A stretch of DNA of 23,621 nucleotides, from contig NZQO01000043.1 of the NCBI GenBank assembly GCA_002693605.1, forward strand, positions 1 through 23,621. Direction: 5' to 3'. Shown piece by piece: positions 1 to 7,761 of this stretch. Origin of the DNA: Flavobacteriaceae bacterium (lineage in GTDB: Bacteria > Bacteroidota > Bacteroidia > Flavobacteriales > Flavobacteriaceae). How positions within the stretch are numbered: the first letter of the stretch is position 1; each line of letters starts with the position of its first letter. The notes beneath the pieces are model-generated. The model worked only from the letters and a program-made list of their open reading frames with translations, ran no database searches and was not told where the DNA came from. The position numbers and the translations under genes are program-made.

Positions 1-1307
1 GCAAAAACCTGAACGATCTTGTTAAGGTCCTTTAGAGTCGTGGTTTCATTGATGGAGATTGAAACCGTTTCGGTATCTGGGTAATAGAAGTTAATTTCCT
101 TTGCCTCGGCAATAAACTTGATCTTTGTCGCATCGGTCTTAATGGCGATGGTATCAAAATACGTTTCGTTGGCTTGGTATAACCCTAGATTTTCTAGCGC
201 GCCGGCCAAAGTTGCGGTTTTATTGTGCACCTTGTTGGCAATATCCTGAAGTCCCTCTGGCCCGTGGTATACCGCGTACATACCGGCCATTACGGCAAGT
301 AGCACCTGGGCGGTACAGATATTGGAAGTGGCCTTGTCGCGTTTTATGTGCTGTTCCCTGGTTTGGAGTGCCATACGCAGGGCGCGGTTGCCGTCTAGGT
401 CTTTCGTAACGCCAATAATACGTCCCGGTATGCTGCGCTTGTAGTCGTCCTTGGTAGCGAAATAAGCCGCGTGCGGACCGCCGTAACCCAGCGGAATCCC
501 GAAGCGCTGTGTGGTGCCCACCACTACATCAGCACCAAAATGACCGGGCGACTCCAATTTTACCAAGCTCAGTAAATCGGCAGCTACGGCCACCTTAATC
601 CCGGCCTGGTTGCACTGTGGGATGAAATCTTTGAAATTGTGCACTTTTCCGGTGCGTCCGGGATATTGGACTATGGCCCCGAAAAAATCTGCTGAAAAGT
701 CAAATTCCTCGTGGTTGCCCACCACGATTTCAACTCCTATAGGCGTGGCACGTGTTTGAAGAACAGAGAGGGTTTGCGGTAAAATTTCTTCGGAAACAAA
801 GAATTTATTGACGTCGTTTTTCTTTTGGTCGCGATCGCGAAGGGCGAAGAGCAAACCCATAGCCTCGGCGGCCGCGGTTCCCTCGTCCAAGAGGGATGCA
901 TTTGCAAGTTCCATTCCGGTTAAATCGGCAACCATAGTCTGGAAATTCAAGAGCGCCTCTAGGCGTCCCTGTGCAATCTCGGCCTGATAGGGCGTGTAGG
1001 CCGTATACCATCCCGGATTTTCGAGAATATTGCGCTGTATTACCGGGGGCAGGACAGACTGGTGGTACCCAAGGCCGATATAGGTTTTGTACACCTTGTT
1101 CTTAGATGCCAGTTCGTTGATGTGCTCGAGGTATTCCTGCTCGCTCATGGCCTCGTCTAGCTTGAGGTCCTTTTGAAGCCGAATATCATCTGGTATGGTT
1201 TCATAAATTAGCTGTTCCAGGCTTTCGGCACCTACGGTTTCGAGCATTTTTGGAAGGTCGCTACGTCTGGGTCCAATATGTCTTAATGCAAAAGAATCTG
1301 TGTTCAT
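1..1307 (-). CDS. gcvP: Glycine dehydrogenase (aminomethyl-transferring), P protein, N-terminal part
   Basis: The reading frame is open from an ATG at 1307 to the window edge, giving about 435 residues of a protein usually near 950; the rest lies outside. It begins MNTDSFALRHIGPRR and carries signatures of the N-terminal GcvP domain: GLGYHQSVLPPVIQRNI near residue 80, NPGWYTAYTPYQAEIAQG just after, then QRFGIPLGYGGPHAAYFAT and an IPGRIIGVTKD segment. The P protein is the PLP enzyme of the cytoplasmic glycine cleavage system; it decarboxylates glycine and passes the aminomethyl group to the lipoyl arm of GcvH. The PLP-binding lysine is in the C-terminal half and cannot be checked. A TAATTTTG box lies about 47 bases before the ATG. 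The neighbour is divergent, so gcvP is probably transcribed alone. Identity is close to certain. Confidence 0.97.
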   Translation of the reverse strand, partial: MNTDSFALRHIGPRRSDLPKMLETVGAESLEQLIYETIPDDIRLQKDLKLDEAMSEQEYLEHINELASKNKVYKTYIGLGYHQSVLPPVIQRNILENPGWYTAYTPYQAEIAQGRLEALLNFQTMVADLTGMELANASLLDEGTAAAEAMGLLFALRDRDQKKNDVNKFFVSEEILPQTLSVLQTRATPIGVEIVVGNHEEFDFSADFFGAIVQYPGRTGKVHNFKDFIPQCNQAGIKVAVAADLLSLVKLESPGHFGADVVVGTTQRFGIPLGYGGPHAAYFATKDDYKRSIPGRIIGVTKDLDGNRALRMALQTREQHIKRDKATSNICTAQVLLAVMAGMYAVYHGPEGLQDIANKVHNKTATLAGALENLGLYQANETYFDTIAIKTDATKIKFIAEAKEINFYYPDTETVSISINETTTLKDLNKIVQVF

Positions 1308-1353
1308 TTCAAACAATACTATTTTACGGAATGCCTTCATCGGCAAACTGGCG

Positions 1354-1361
1354 CAAAATTA
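1354..1361 (-). promoter_or_regulatory. gcvP: Candidate -7 box for gcvP
   Basis: On the minus strand this reads TAATTTTG, an exact match to the Bacteroidota -7 consensus TAnnTTTG, 46 bases before the gcvP ATG. No good TTTG -33 element lies at the expected 19 to 21 base spacing, so this rests on the -7 match and position only. Confidence 0.45.
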
Positions 1362-1459
1362 CAATATTATACCGTAAATGAGTATGCATTTAACGTACTG
1401 AAAACGACATTTTTTCAACCGGAAATCGCCAATGTGAGTACATTGTCTATTTTTGTGAG

Positions 1460-2272
1460 ATGCGGGTAATCAAGGCGCTTTTCAAATTTTATATCAATAG
1501 CAGTATACACGTGGCCCTTGCCGTGTGTTCCCTTGTGGGCGTAACGGCCTTCCAGCTCGATATCAAGCCTAGTGCGGCACTGCTGTGGTTCATTTTCTTC
1601 GGGAGTATCTCGGGCTACAATTTCGTGAAATATGCCAAGGTAGCTGGGCTGCACCATCGAAGCCTAACCAACTCGTTGCGCAGCATTCAGGTGTTTTCTT
1701 TTTTTAGTTTTGTTGCGGTTGTTTTCGTTGCTTTTCAATTAAAAGTGAATACCCTGACTTGTCTTGCTGTTTTAGGTGCGCTTACCTTGCTTTACGCGGT
1801 TCCGCTCATTGCGGGAAAGAATTTGAGAACGCTAAGGGGCGCGAAAATATTGGTGGTGGCTGTGGTATGGACCGGGGTAACAGTGGTGGCGCCGTTGCTG
1901 GAAAACGGCACCGGTATGGGTGCCGGGGCGTTCTTTGTTTTCCTTCAACGAATATTCGTGGTCGTGGTACTGACCTTGCCGTTTGAAATTCGAGATTTTA
2001 TATTTGACAAGCCCGAGTTGGGGACTATCCCGCAGCGAGTGGGGGTGAAAAAAGCGAAGTGGCTCGGCTACGTGCTCGTTGCTTTGATCGTAATGTTGGA
2101 ATATGGTGTCGGCAGAAATGAATGGTATGAGTGGGTGGCGATACTCGCGCTAGCAGCCCTACTTAGCGCCGGACTTTTCTTTTCGAAAAGGGAACAACCC
2201 CCTTACTATGCATCGTTCTGGATAGAGGGAATCCCTATGGTATGGTTTATATTCTTATGGATTTTTGGATAA
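1460..2272 (+). CDS. Multi-pass membrane protein, UbiA prenyltransferase-like, with the first Asp motif missing
   Basis: 270 residues with about eight hydrophobic segments, so an inner-membrane protein. Around residues 174-199 it has PFEIRDFIFDKPELGTIPQR followed by VGVKKAK, which resembles the second conserved loop of UbiA-type prenyltransferases (DIRDxxxDxxxGxxTLPxxLG). The first loop of that family (NDxxDxxxD) would fall near GSISGYNFVKYAK (residues 48-60), where no aspartates remain. It may be a degenerate UbiA-fold protein with another role, or the similarity may be limited to the fold. The ATG at 1460 is supported by a TATTTTTG box at 1448-1455 that would give a nearly leaderless message. 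It is divergent from gcvP and its 3' end overlaps the convergent small gene by 18 bases. Coding is secure, the function only suggested. Confidence 0.8.
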   Translation: MRVIKALFKFYINSSIHVALAVCSLVGVTAFQLDIKPSAALLWFIFFGSISGYNFVKYAKVAGLHHRSLTNSLRSIQVFSFFSFVAVVFVAFQLKVNTLTCLAVLGALTLLYAVPLIAGKNLRTLRGAKILVVAVVWTGVTVVAPLLENGTGMGAGAFFVFLQRIFVVVVLTLPFEIRDFIFDKPELGTIPQRVGVKKAKWLGYVLVALIVMLEYGVGRNEWYEWVAILALAALLSAGLFFSKREQPPYYASFWIEGIPMVWFIFLWIFG

Positions 2273-2500
2273 CTGTTCGTTAACCATCTTTTTCAACGCC
2301 TTCTTTTTTTCAGTAGGAAAGAACGTGAGATTCGCCTGTTTTACCAAGTGGGTAAGTCGCGTGTTTCGTATGGCGTGCTCTCGGCACAGCTTGCACATTA
2401 GATGGTGCAATTTCATCATCCGCTTTTCCCAGGGTTTTGCCTCGGCATATTGCGCTTTATCGCAAATGTGAGATGCCTTTTTACAGTTGAATAAAATCAT
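2255..2500 (-). CDS. Small zinc-binding anti-sigma factor candidate (ZAS-type)
   Basis: 81 residues from the ATG at 2500, five bases after the stop of the sigma factor gene, so almost certainly co-transcribed with it. A TTG at 2530 would lengthen it into the sigma gene and is unlikely. Cysteines lie at 6 and 13, and LHHLMCKLCR contains H32-x3-C36-x2-C39, the Hx3Cx2C zinc motif of ZAS anti-sigma factors. The C-terminus is basic and helical, with no membrane segment. Position next to an ECF sigma factor plus the zinc motif argue that it holds that sigma factor inactive in the cytoplasm, possibly in a redox- or metal-dependent way; this is inference. From memory, short flavobacterial proteins of this sort are sometimes labelled glycine dehydrogenase in databases; nothing in the sequence supports that. 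Confidence 0.75.
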   Translation of the reverse strand: MILFNCKKASHICDKAQYAEAKPWEKRMMKLHHLMCKLCREHAIRNTRLTHLVKQANLTFFPTEKKKALKKMVNEQLSKNP

Positions 2501-2505
2501 ACTAA

Positions 2506-3057
2506 CTAAAACCAATTTTGTTGGAGGCAATCGGCGAGCGATTTACGCGCTCGGTGAATGATTACCCACAGGTTAGACGGCGTGATATTATATTCATTAC
2601 AAATGGCTTCGGTATCTTGGTTCTCAATCGATTTTTGCCTGAATATTGCGGCGTGCCTGTCGCTTAGGCCACCCATGCAGTTTAAGATTGCCAAGCCAAG
2701 TTCTTTGTTCTCCAGCGCCTCTTCGGCATTTTGATTATCGGCATCGGCCACACGGTCCTCAAGCCAATCGCCCTCAAGCCCGCCATCTGTAAATTGCATG
2801 CGCACCTCTGCCTGTCCCTTGATCGAGTTCTTCTTTCCGTAATAATCTATAATTTTTCTCTTTAGAATCGCGATGAGCCAGGTGCGCTCGCTCGCCTCCC
2901 CCTTGAAATTTTTTCGGGACTTGAGTCCGGCCAGAAATGTTTCTGAAATAAGATCCTCGGCCACCACGGTGTCATTTACGCGCACAATGGTATAGTTGAA
3001 GAGATAATCGGCGTACCGGTCAATCCAGAGTTCGGGTTGTAAGGAGTGAATTGCCAT
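2506..3057 (-). CDS. ECF-type RNA polymerase sigma-70 factor
   Basis: 183 residues from the ATG at 3057. Region 2 is seen in YADYLFNYTIVRVND, VVAEDLISETFLAGLKS and ERTWLIAILKRKIIDYYGKK; an acidic linker follows, then a region 4 helix-turn-helix in LSDRHAAIFRQKSIENQDTE and ITPSNLWVIIHRARKSLADC. Together these recognise the -10 and -35 parts of a special promoter class. The frame could start at a TTG at 3084, but that triplet overlaps the TACATTTG box at 3082-3089, which is better read as this gene's own promoter, so 3057 is preferred. The next gene looks like its anti-sigma partner. Target genes cannot be told from this window. Confidence 0.93.
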   Translation of the reverse strand: MAIHSLQPELWIDRYADYLFNYTIVRVNDTVVAEDLISETFLAGLKSRKNFKGEASERTWLIAILKRKIIDYYGKKNSIKGQAEVRMQFTDGGLEGDWLEDRVADADNQNAEEALENKELGLAILNCMGGLSDRHAAIFRQKSIENQDTEAICNEYNITPSNLWVIIHRARKSLADCLQQNWF

Positions 3058-3081
3058 ATTTCTTTTCTTTTTCGAGCCTTC

Positions 3082-3089
3082 CAAATGTA
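3082..3089 (-). promoter_or_regulatory. Candidate -7 box for the sigma/anti-sigma pair
   Basis: Minus strand TACATTTG matches TAnnTTTG exactly, 24 bases before the sigma ATG. There is no clear TTTG at the -33 position. Because the pair may be self-regulated, the lack of a -33 box could also mean another sigma factor is used. Confidence 0.45.
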
Positions 3090-3099
3090 GAAAACTTTG

Positions 3100-3117
3100 G
3101 CTAACTGCCGCTATCGC
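3100..3117. repeat. Partial copy of a dispersed intergenic repeat
   Basis: The 18 bases GCTAACTGCCGCTATCGC match 15 of 18 bases of GCTACGTGCCTCTATCGC at 10620-10637, in the same orientation, and both copies lie in gene-free DNA. Only this half of the longer 10-kb element is seen here; the hairpin half is absent. Chance similarity is possible with just two copies. Confidence 0.35.
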
Positions 3118-3179
3118 ACCAGTTGTTTTGCCATTTCATAAGTGAGCCCCCTGCCATTTACACACGAACACCAAGCTAA

Positions 3180-5207
3180 TTACGATAGCAACCCCGCTCT
3201 TTTCAGCAAGGCATCCGGATCGGGTTTTCTGCCCCTAAATTTCACATACAGATTCATAGGGTCTTCGGTACCTCCTTGCGAAAGGATAAAGCGCTGGAAC
3301 TTGCCCGCTACTTGGCTGTTGAAAAGTCCTTCCTCCTTAAAGAGGGAGAACGCATCGGCATCTAGTACCTCTGCCCACTTATAGCTGTAATATCCGGCAG
3401 AGTATCCGCCTTGGAAAATATGCGAAAACGCGGTGCTCATACAGGTGGTGGGAACGTCGGGGTATAGTTTTGTTAGTGCGAATGCACCTTTCTCGAAGGC
3501 CTTTACATCCATTATCTTGCTCGGGTCGCTTGCGTGCCAAGCCATGTCTAACATCCCGAAACTTAGCTGGCGCAGGGTTTTTATTCCCTCCATAAAGGTG
3601 GCGCTTTCTTTGATTTTTTCGACATATTCCATCGGAATTCGTTCCCCGGTTTTGTAATGATAGGCAAACAATTCTAGTGTCTCCTTTTCATAGCACCAGT
3701 TTTCCAATATCTGGCTGGGCAATTCTACGAAATCCCAATACACGTTGGTGCCCGATAGGCTGGAGTAGGTAGTGTTTGCCAGCATGCCGTGAAGGGCGTG
3801 GCCAAATTCATGGAATAGCGTGGTAACCTCATTGAATGTGAGTAGTGAAGGCTTGCTGGCAGTGGGCTTGGTGAAATTGCACACAATGGAAATATGAGGT
3901 CGTTCATTTACGCCATCCAAAATTTCCTGTTGCTTGTACACCGTCATCCAAGCCCCATTTCGCTTGCCGGCTCGCGGGTGGAAATCGGCGTAGAAAATCG
4001 CGACCAATTCACCATCGGCATCGGTCACGCGATAGGTTTTTACGTCTGGGTGGTATTTGTCTATGTCAAACACCTCTTCAAATGAAAGTCCGAATAGCTT
4101 TTCTGCTACCGTGAAAACACCCTTAATGACATTCTTCAACTCGAAAAAAGGCTTCAGTTTTTCATCGTCAAGATTAAAACGTTGCTGTTTCGATTTCTCG
4201 GTATAGTAGGCGCCATCCCAACTTTGAAGCTTCGTAATTCCGTCCAGTTGGTTGGCGAAGTCACTTAGTTCATCAAATTCCTTTTGGGCGGCGGGCTTTG
4301 CCTTTTTCAGCATTTCCTGTAAAAATTCCTGTACTTTTTTGGGTGTTTCCGCCATGCGCTCTTCTAGCACGAAGTGCGCGTGACTCTTATACCCCAGTAA
4401 TTTAGCCCTCTGGTGCCTCAGGTTTGCAATTTGCAGCACATTTTGCTGGTTGTCCAATGCATCGCCATGAAAGCCTTTCGAGCCAAAGGCGAGCGAGAGT
4501 TGCTCGCGGAGTTCGCGGTTGTCCGCATAGGTCATAAACGGGATATAACTTGGATAGGCCAGCGTGAACATCCATCCTTCCTTGCCTTTTTCCCTGGCGG
4601 TGGCAGCAGCTTCCTCAATGGCTCCTTCGGGGAGGCCGGAAAGGTCCTTTTCATCGGTAATCAGTAGCTCGTACTTATTGGTTTCGGCCAGTACATTCTC
4701 GCCGAAGGTTAGTTTGAGTTTGGAAAGGTCCTGGTCAATCTTCCGGAGCGTTTCCTTCTTATCCGGTGGCAAGTTGGCGCCATTACGTGCAAAACTCTTG
4801 TACTGCTTATCGAGGAGCGTGGTTTCTTCGGTAGAGAGCGACAGATTTTCCCTGTCTTGGTAGACAGTTTTCACCCTGTTGAAAAGTTCCTCATTCAGCA
4901 ACAGGTCATTTTTGAAATCGGACAGCAGGGGCGACACCTTTTGGGCAATCTTTTGGATTTCCTCGTTCGTCTCGGCGCTGTTGAGGTTGAAAAAGATAGC
5001 GGTTACCCGATTTAGCTGCTTGCCCGTTCGCTCGAGGGCGGCCACGGTGTTTTCAAAGGACGGCGAATCAGAACTGTTGGTTATTGCATCGATTTCGAGC
5101 TTGGTTTCTTCAATTAGTTTTTTAATGGCCGGTAAGAAATGCTCAGTTTTGATCAGAGAAAACGGGGCGGTATGGAACGGCTGTAAAAGAGGGTTTTGTT
5201 GTGTCAT
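3180..5207 (-). CDS. M3 family zinc metallopeptidase (oligopeptidase A / peptidyl-dipeptidase type)
   Basis: 675 residues, the usual length for M3A oligopeptidases (PrlC, Dcp). The zinc motif is HEFGH at residues 466-470 within TLFHEFGHALHGML, and the third ligand is probably Glu495 in WDFVELPSQ. A typical M3 segment, FADFHPRAGKRNGAW-like, reads YADFHPRAGKRNGAWMTVY at 406-424, and the C-terminal FSHIFQGGYSAGYYSYKWAE substrate region is present. No signal peptide is visible, so it should act in the cytoplasm on short peptides from protein turnover. Oligopeptidase A and peptidyl-dipeptidase Dcp are hard to separate by eye, so no symbol is given. It lies 113 bases downstream of purE on the same strand; no strong promoter box was seen in that gap. 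Confidence 0.95.
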   Translation of the reverse strand: MTQQNPLLQPFHTAPFSLIKTEHFLPAIKKLIEETKLEIDAITNSSDSPSFENTVAALERTGKQLNRVTAIFFNLNSAETNEEIQKIAQKVSPLLSDFKNDLLLNEELFNRVKTVYQDRENLSLSTEETTLLDKQYKSFARNGANLPPDKKETLRKIDQDLSKLKLTFGENVLAETNKYELLITDEKDLSGLPEGAIEEAAATAREKGKEGWMFTLAYPSYIPFMTYADNRELREQLSLAFGSKGFHGDALDNQQNVLQIANLRHQRAKLLGYKSHAHFVLEERMAETPKKVQEFLQEMLKKAKPAAQKEFDELSDFANQLDGITKLQSWDGAYYTEKSKQQRFNLDDEKLKPFFELKNVIKGVFTVAEKLFGLSFEEVFDIDKYHPDVKTYRVTDADGELVAIFYADFHPRAGKRNGAWMTVYKQQEILDGVNERPHISIVCNFTKPTASKPSLLTFNEVTTLFHEFGHALHGMLANTTYSSLSGTNVYWDFVELPSQILENWCYEKETLELFAYHYKTGERIPMEYVEKIKESATFMEGIKTLRQLSFGMLDMAWHASDPSKIMDVKAFEKGAFALTKLYPDVPTTCMSTAFSHIFQGGYSAGYYSYKWAEVLDADAFSLFKEEGLFNSQVAGKFQRFILSQGGTEDPMNLYVKFRGRKPDPDALLKRAGLLS

Positions 5208-5320
5208 AAAGTGATGTACTAATGCTTTACCTTAGGGAACGAATGGAACGTGGGTACAGTGTTTTTGCTTCGGGTCATTAAAGATTCTTCGAAATTGTTT
5301 TTCTGAAAATATCCGGGCCT

Positions 5321-5809
5321 TTACTTTGGATCCTTTATTTTCTTCGCGCCTTCCTCGACCTTCATCTTCAAGCCGTCCTTATAGGCCAAAATCTTATCCA
5401 GCGTACATTTATCGGCACTGCCAATTATCTGTGCGGCCAGGATTCCCGCGTTTTTTGCGCCGTTAAGCGCAACGGTGGCAACGGGCACGCCTCCCGGCAT
5501 CTGCAGTATGGATAGGACCGAATCCCAACCGTCAATACTATTGCTCGACTTTACTGGAACACCAATAACGGGCAAGGGCGAAAGCGAGGCGATCATTCCC
5601 GGTAGGTGCGCAGCGCCGCCGGCACCGGCGATAATGACCGAAATACCCCGGGTGTGGGCATTTTTTCCGTAGTCAAATAGTTTGTCTGGGGTACGGTGGG
5701 CCGAGACGATATCGACTTCCACCTCAATGTCGAAACCCTTTAAAATCTCGACCGCGTCTTGCATAACCGGTAGGTCGCTCGTGCTTCCCATTATAATTCC
5801 TACTTTCAT
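5321..5809 (-). CDS. purE: N5-carboxyaminoimidazole ribonucleotide mutase
   Basis: 162 residues, standard for class I PurE. The nucleotide-binding MGSTSDLPVM lies at residues 7-16, SAHRTP with the catalytic His38 at 36-41, and AGAGGAAHLPGMIAS at 61-75. It converts N5-CAIR to CAIR in de novo purine synthesis, using the product of PurK. It starts ten bases after the purK stop, so the two form an operon in the order purK-purE. The C-terminus is lysine-rich and ordinary. Confidence 0.97.
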   Translation of the reverse strand: MKVGIIMGSTSDLPVMQDAVEILKGFDIEVEVDIVSAHRTPDKLFDYGKNAHTRGISVIIAGAGGAAHLPGMIASLSPLPVIGVPVKSSNSIDGWDSVLSILQMPGGVPVATVALNGAKNAGILAAQIIGSADKCTLDKILAYKDGLKMKVEEGAKKIKDPK

Positions 5810-5819
5810 ATACTATATT

Positions 5820-6977
5820 TTATTCGCTAATAACGTGAATGGTCTTTTTTACCTGTGCCGCAATCTCGCGGGCCTGGTCTAGATTTTCGTGTACAATCGT
5901 CACGTGGCCCATCTTTCGGAAGGGACGGGTTTCCTTCTTTCCATATATGTGGGGGGTAACGCCGTCCAGCTTTAAGATCTGCTCAATGTTTTGGTAGACC
6001 ACTGATCCCGTAAACCCTTCCGACCCAACAAGGTTGACCATAATTCCGCCTACCTTACTGTCGGTCTTGCCCAATGGCAGGTTCAAAATCGCCCTCAGGT
6101 GCTGTTCGAACTGGTTGGTATAACTGGCCTCGATACTATAGTGCCCACTATTGTGGGGCCTTGGGGCCACCTCGTTTACTAGGATTTCATCCTCCTCGGT
6201 CTGAAAGAGCTCTACCGCCAATAACCCTACGTGTCCAAAAGCTTCTGAAACATTTTTGGCTACCTCCCGTGCCTTGGCGGCCACGATATCGTCAATACGC
6301 GCCGGACAGATAACATATTCTACCTGGTTGGCTTCGGGATGGAATTCCATTTCAACTACTGGGTAGGTTGAAACGTCACCATCTGGGGTACGCGCCACGA
6401 TTACCGCGAGTTCATTTTTGAAGGGAATAAGCTTTTCGGCAATACAGGCGTCTTCGGGAAGCGGAATCAAATCTTCGGCATCACGAATTATGCTCACTCC
6501 CTTGCCGTCGTACCCACCGGTACAGCTTTTCCAGACAAAGGGATAGTGGAGTTCCTTTCTAACGATAGCCTCGTTCAATTTATATTTGTCATCGTACCGC
6601 TTAAAGGGCGATGTGGGAATTTTATGTTCCTTGTAAAATTGTTTTTGCACGCCTTTGTCCTGGATTTTCCGAAGGGTAGCGGCAGAGGGGTACACCGTGG
6701 TGCCTTCCTGTTCCAGTTTTTCCAGGGCATCTACATTAACGCCTTCAATTTCGAAGGTTAGGACATCTGTCTTCTTTCCGAAGCGATACACGGTATCGAA
6801 ATCCATCAGGTCGCCCTGCTCGAAGTGGTTGCAGGCAAGTCGCGAAGGCGCCTGGTCGCTGGGGTCGAGCACGTGCGTGGTAATGTCGAACTTACGCGTT
6901 TCGTATAGGAGCATCTTCCCTAACTGGCCCCCGCCAAGTATGCCTAGGGTAAAGTTGGATGAAAAATAATTTGCCAT
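5820..6977 (-). CDS. purK: 5-(carboxyamino)imidazole ribonucleotide synthase
   Basis: 385 residues from the ATG at 6977. The frame runs open to 7127, but those 50 extra residues are unlike PurK and cross the promoter region, whereas MANYFSSNFTLGILGGGQLG is a normal PurK start with its nucleotide-binding glycine loop. ATP-grasp features are WKSCTGGYDGKGVSI and LVNEVAPRPHNSGHYSIEA, the latter typical of the PurK C-terminal metal and substrate site. It makes N5-CAIR from AIR, bicarbonate and ATP in the cytoplasm, and PurE, encoded next, uses it. A TACCTTTG box sits five bases upstream of the ATG. It is divergent from adk, another purine gene. Confidence 0.97.
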   Translation of the reverse strand: MANYFSSNFTLGILGGGQLGKMLLYETRKFDITTHVLDPSDQAPSRLACNHFEQGDLMDFDTVYRFGKKTDVLTFEIEGVNVDALEKLEQEGTTVYPSAATLRKIQDKGVQKQFYKEHKIPTSPFKRYDDKYKLNEAIVRKELHYPFVWKSCTGGYDGKGVSIIRDAEDLIPLPEDACIAEKLIPFKNELAVIVARTPDGDVSTYPVVEMEFHPEANQVEYVICPARIDDIVAAKAREVAKNVSEAFGHVGLLAVELFQTEEDEILVNEVAPRPHNSGHYSIEASYTNQFEQHLRAILNLPLGKTDSKVGGIMVNLVGSEGFTGSVVYQNIEQILKLDGVTPHIYGKKETRPFRKMGHVTIVHENLDQAREIAAQVKKTIHVISE

Positions 6978-6981
6978 AGCA

Positions 6982-6989
6982 CAAAGGTA
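6982..6989 (-). promoter_or_regulatory. purK: Candidate -7 box for purK-purE
   Basis: Minus strand TACCTTTG matches TAnnTTTG and ends four bases before the purK ATG, which would make a leaderless or nearly leaderless message. No TTTG at the -33 position was found. Confidence 0.4.
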
Positions 6990-7008
6990 CAATCTTATTG
7001 GTAATTGG

Positions 7009-7016
7009 TATCTTTG
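7009..7016 (+). promoter_or_regulatory. Candidate -7 box facing adk
   Basis: TATCTTTG matches TAnnTTTG on the plus strand in the purK/adk divergent gap and would give a leader of about 125 bases for adk. A second, weaker box, TATTTTTA at 7129-7136, is closer to the adk ATG. Neither has an evident -33 element. Confidence 0.3.
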
Positions 7017-7146
7017 CAACTTCGTAATCTGCCGGGTTCGTAAAATCCTCGATGGAGAGCTGTCTAAAAACCCTAGGCACTTGGTTGCGGAGCAAAAATA
7101 GAAAAGTGAAATATAACCAAAAGCCACTTATTTTTAGATTCTAGCT

Positions 7147-7722
7147 ATGACAAACATTGTATTATTTGGGCCCCCAGGGGCAGGAAAGGGAACACAGGCA
7201 GATATCTTAAAGGAAAAGTATAGCCTCGTACACATTTCTACCGGCGATGTGTTTCGATACAACATAAAGAACAAGACGGAACTGGGCGATCTGGCCAAGA
7301 GCTATATGGACAAGGGCCATTTGGTGCCCGATAATGTCACGATCAATATGCTGAAGGCGGAAGTGGAGAAAAATCCGGAGGCCAATGGGTTTATTTTTGA
7401 TGGTTTCCCCCGAACTGCTGCCCAGGCAGAGGCACTGGCATTTTTTATGGGCGAGATAAACAGCCAAATTGATGCGATGGTCGCCCTTGAGGTGGCCGAT
7501 GAGGTGCTCGTTTGCCGTTTGCTGGAACGTGGCAAGGTTAGCGGCAGGCCAGACGATGCAAACGAAAATGTAATACGCGAACGAATTGCAGAATACTATA
7601 GAAAGACCGATATTCTGAAAGATTTTTATCAGAAAAAGGACAAATACTACGGTGTGAATGGCGTGGGAACCATCGGCGAAATCACCGAGCGACTGAGCGA
7701 GGTGATTGACGGACTGCTGTAA
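7147..7722 (+). CDS. adk: Adenylate kinase (short-lid form)
   Basis: 191 residues. The P-loop GPPGAGKGT is at residues 8-16, STGDVFR at 31-37 binds AMP, and FDGFPRT at 84-90 and SGRPDD later are family motifs. The LID region is short and has no zinc-binding cysteines, typical of the approximately 190-residue adenylate kinases of Bacteroidota. It interconverts ATP plus AMP with two ADP in the cytoplasm. It is followed 39 bases later by obg in the same direction, and is divergent from purK-purE, so purine synthesis and adenylate balance sit together. Confidence 0.97.
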   Translation: MTNIVLFGPPGAGKGTQADILKEKYSLVHISTGDVFRYNIKNKTELGDLAKSYMDKGHLVPDNVTINMLKAEVEKNPEANGFIFDGFPRTAAQAEALAFFMGEINSQIDAMVALEVADEVLVCRLLERGKVSGRPDDANENVIRERIAEYYRKTDILKDFYQKKDKYYGVNGVGTIGEITERLSEVIDGLL

Positions 7723-7761
7723 CGTCCCGTCTAAACAATCACGAGAAAGCGGCTATAAACT

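Noticed and set aside
1308..1459. Glycine riboswitch upstream of gcvP
   Set aside because: The 152-base gap has no paired core of the right form, and the likely promoter leaves only about 45 bases of leader.
2255..2500. Labelling the small protein as glycine dehydrogenase because gcvP is near
   Set aside because: It shows no P-protein motif and is far too short; the zinc motif and sigma neighbour fit an anti-sigma role.
2501..2530. Longer start of the anti-sigma gene at 2530
   Set aside because: The start codon would be TTG within the sigma gene; the ATG at 2500 gives the zinc-motif protein directly.
3058..3084. Longer sigma factor start at 3084
   Set aside because: The start codon would be TTG inside the TACATTTG box; the ATG at 3057 fits the family.
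3104..3160. Tiny minus-strand frame (18 codons) before the sigma gene
   Set aside because: Very short, with no similarity or start signal, and it overlaps the promoter and repeat.
6978..7127. 50-residue N-terminal extension of PurK
   Set aside because: It does not resemble PurK, and it crosses the divergent promoter region; the ATG at 6977 begins a normal family N-terminus.
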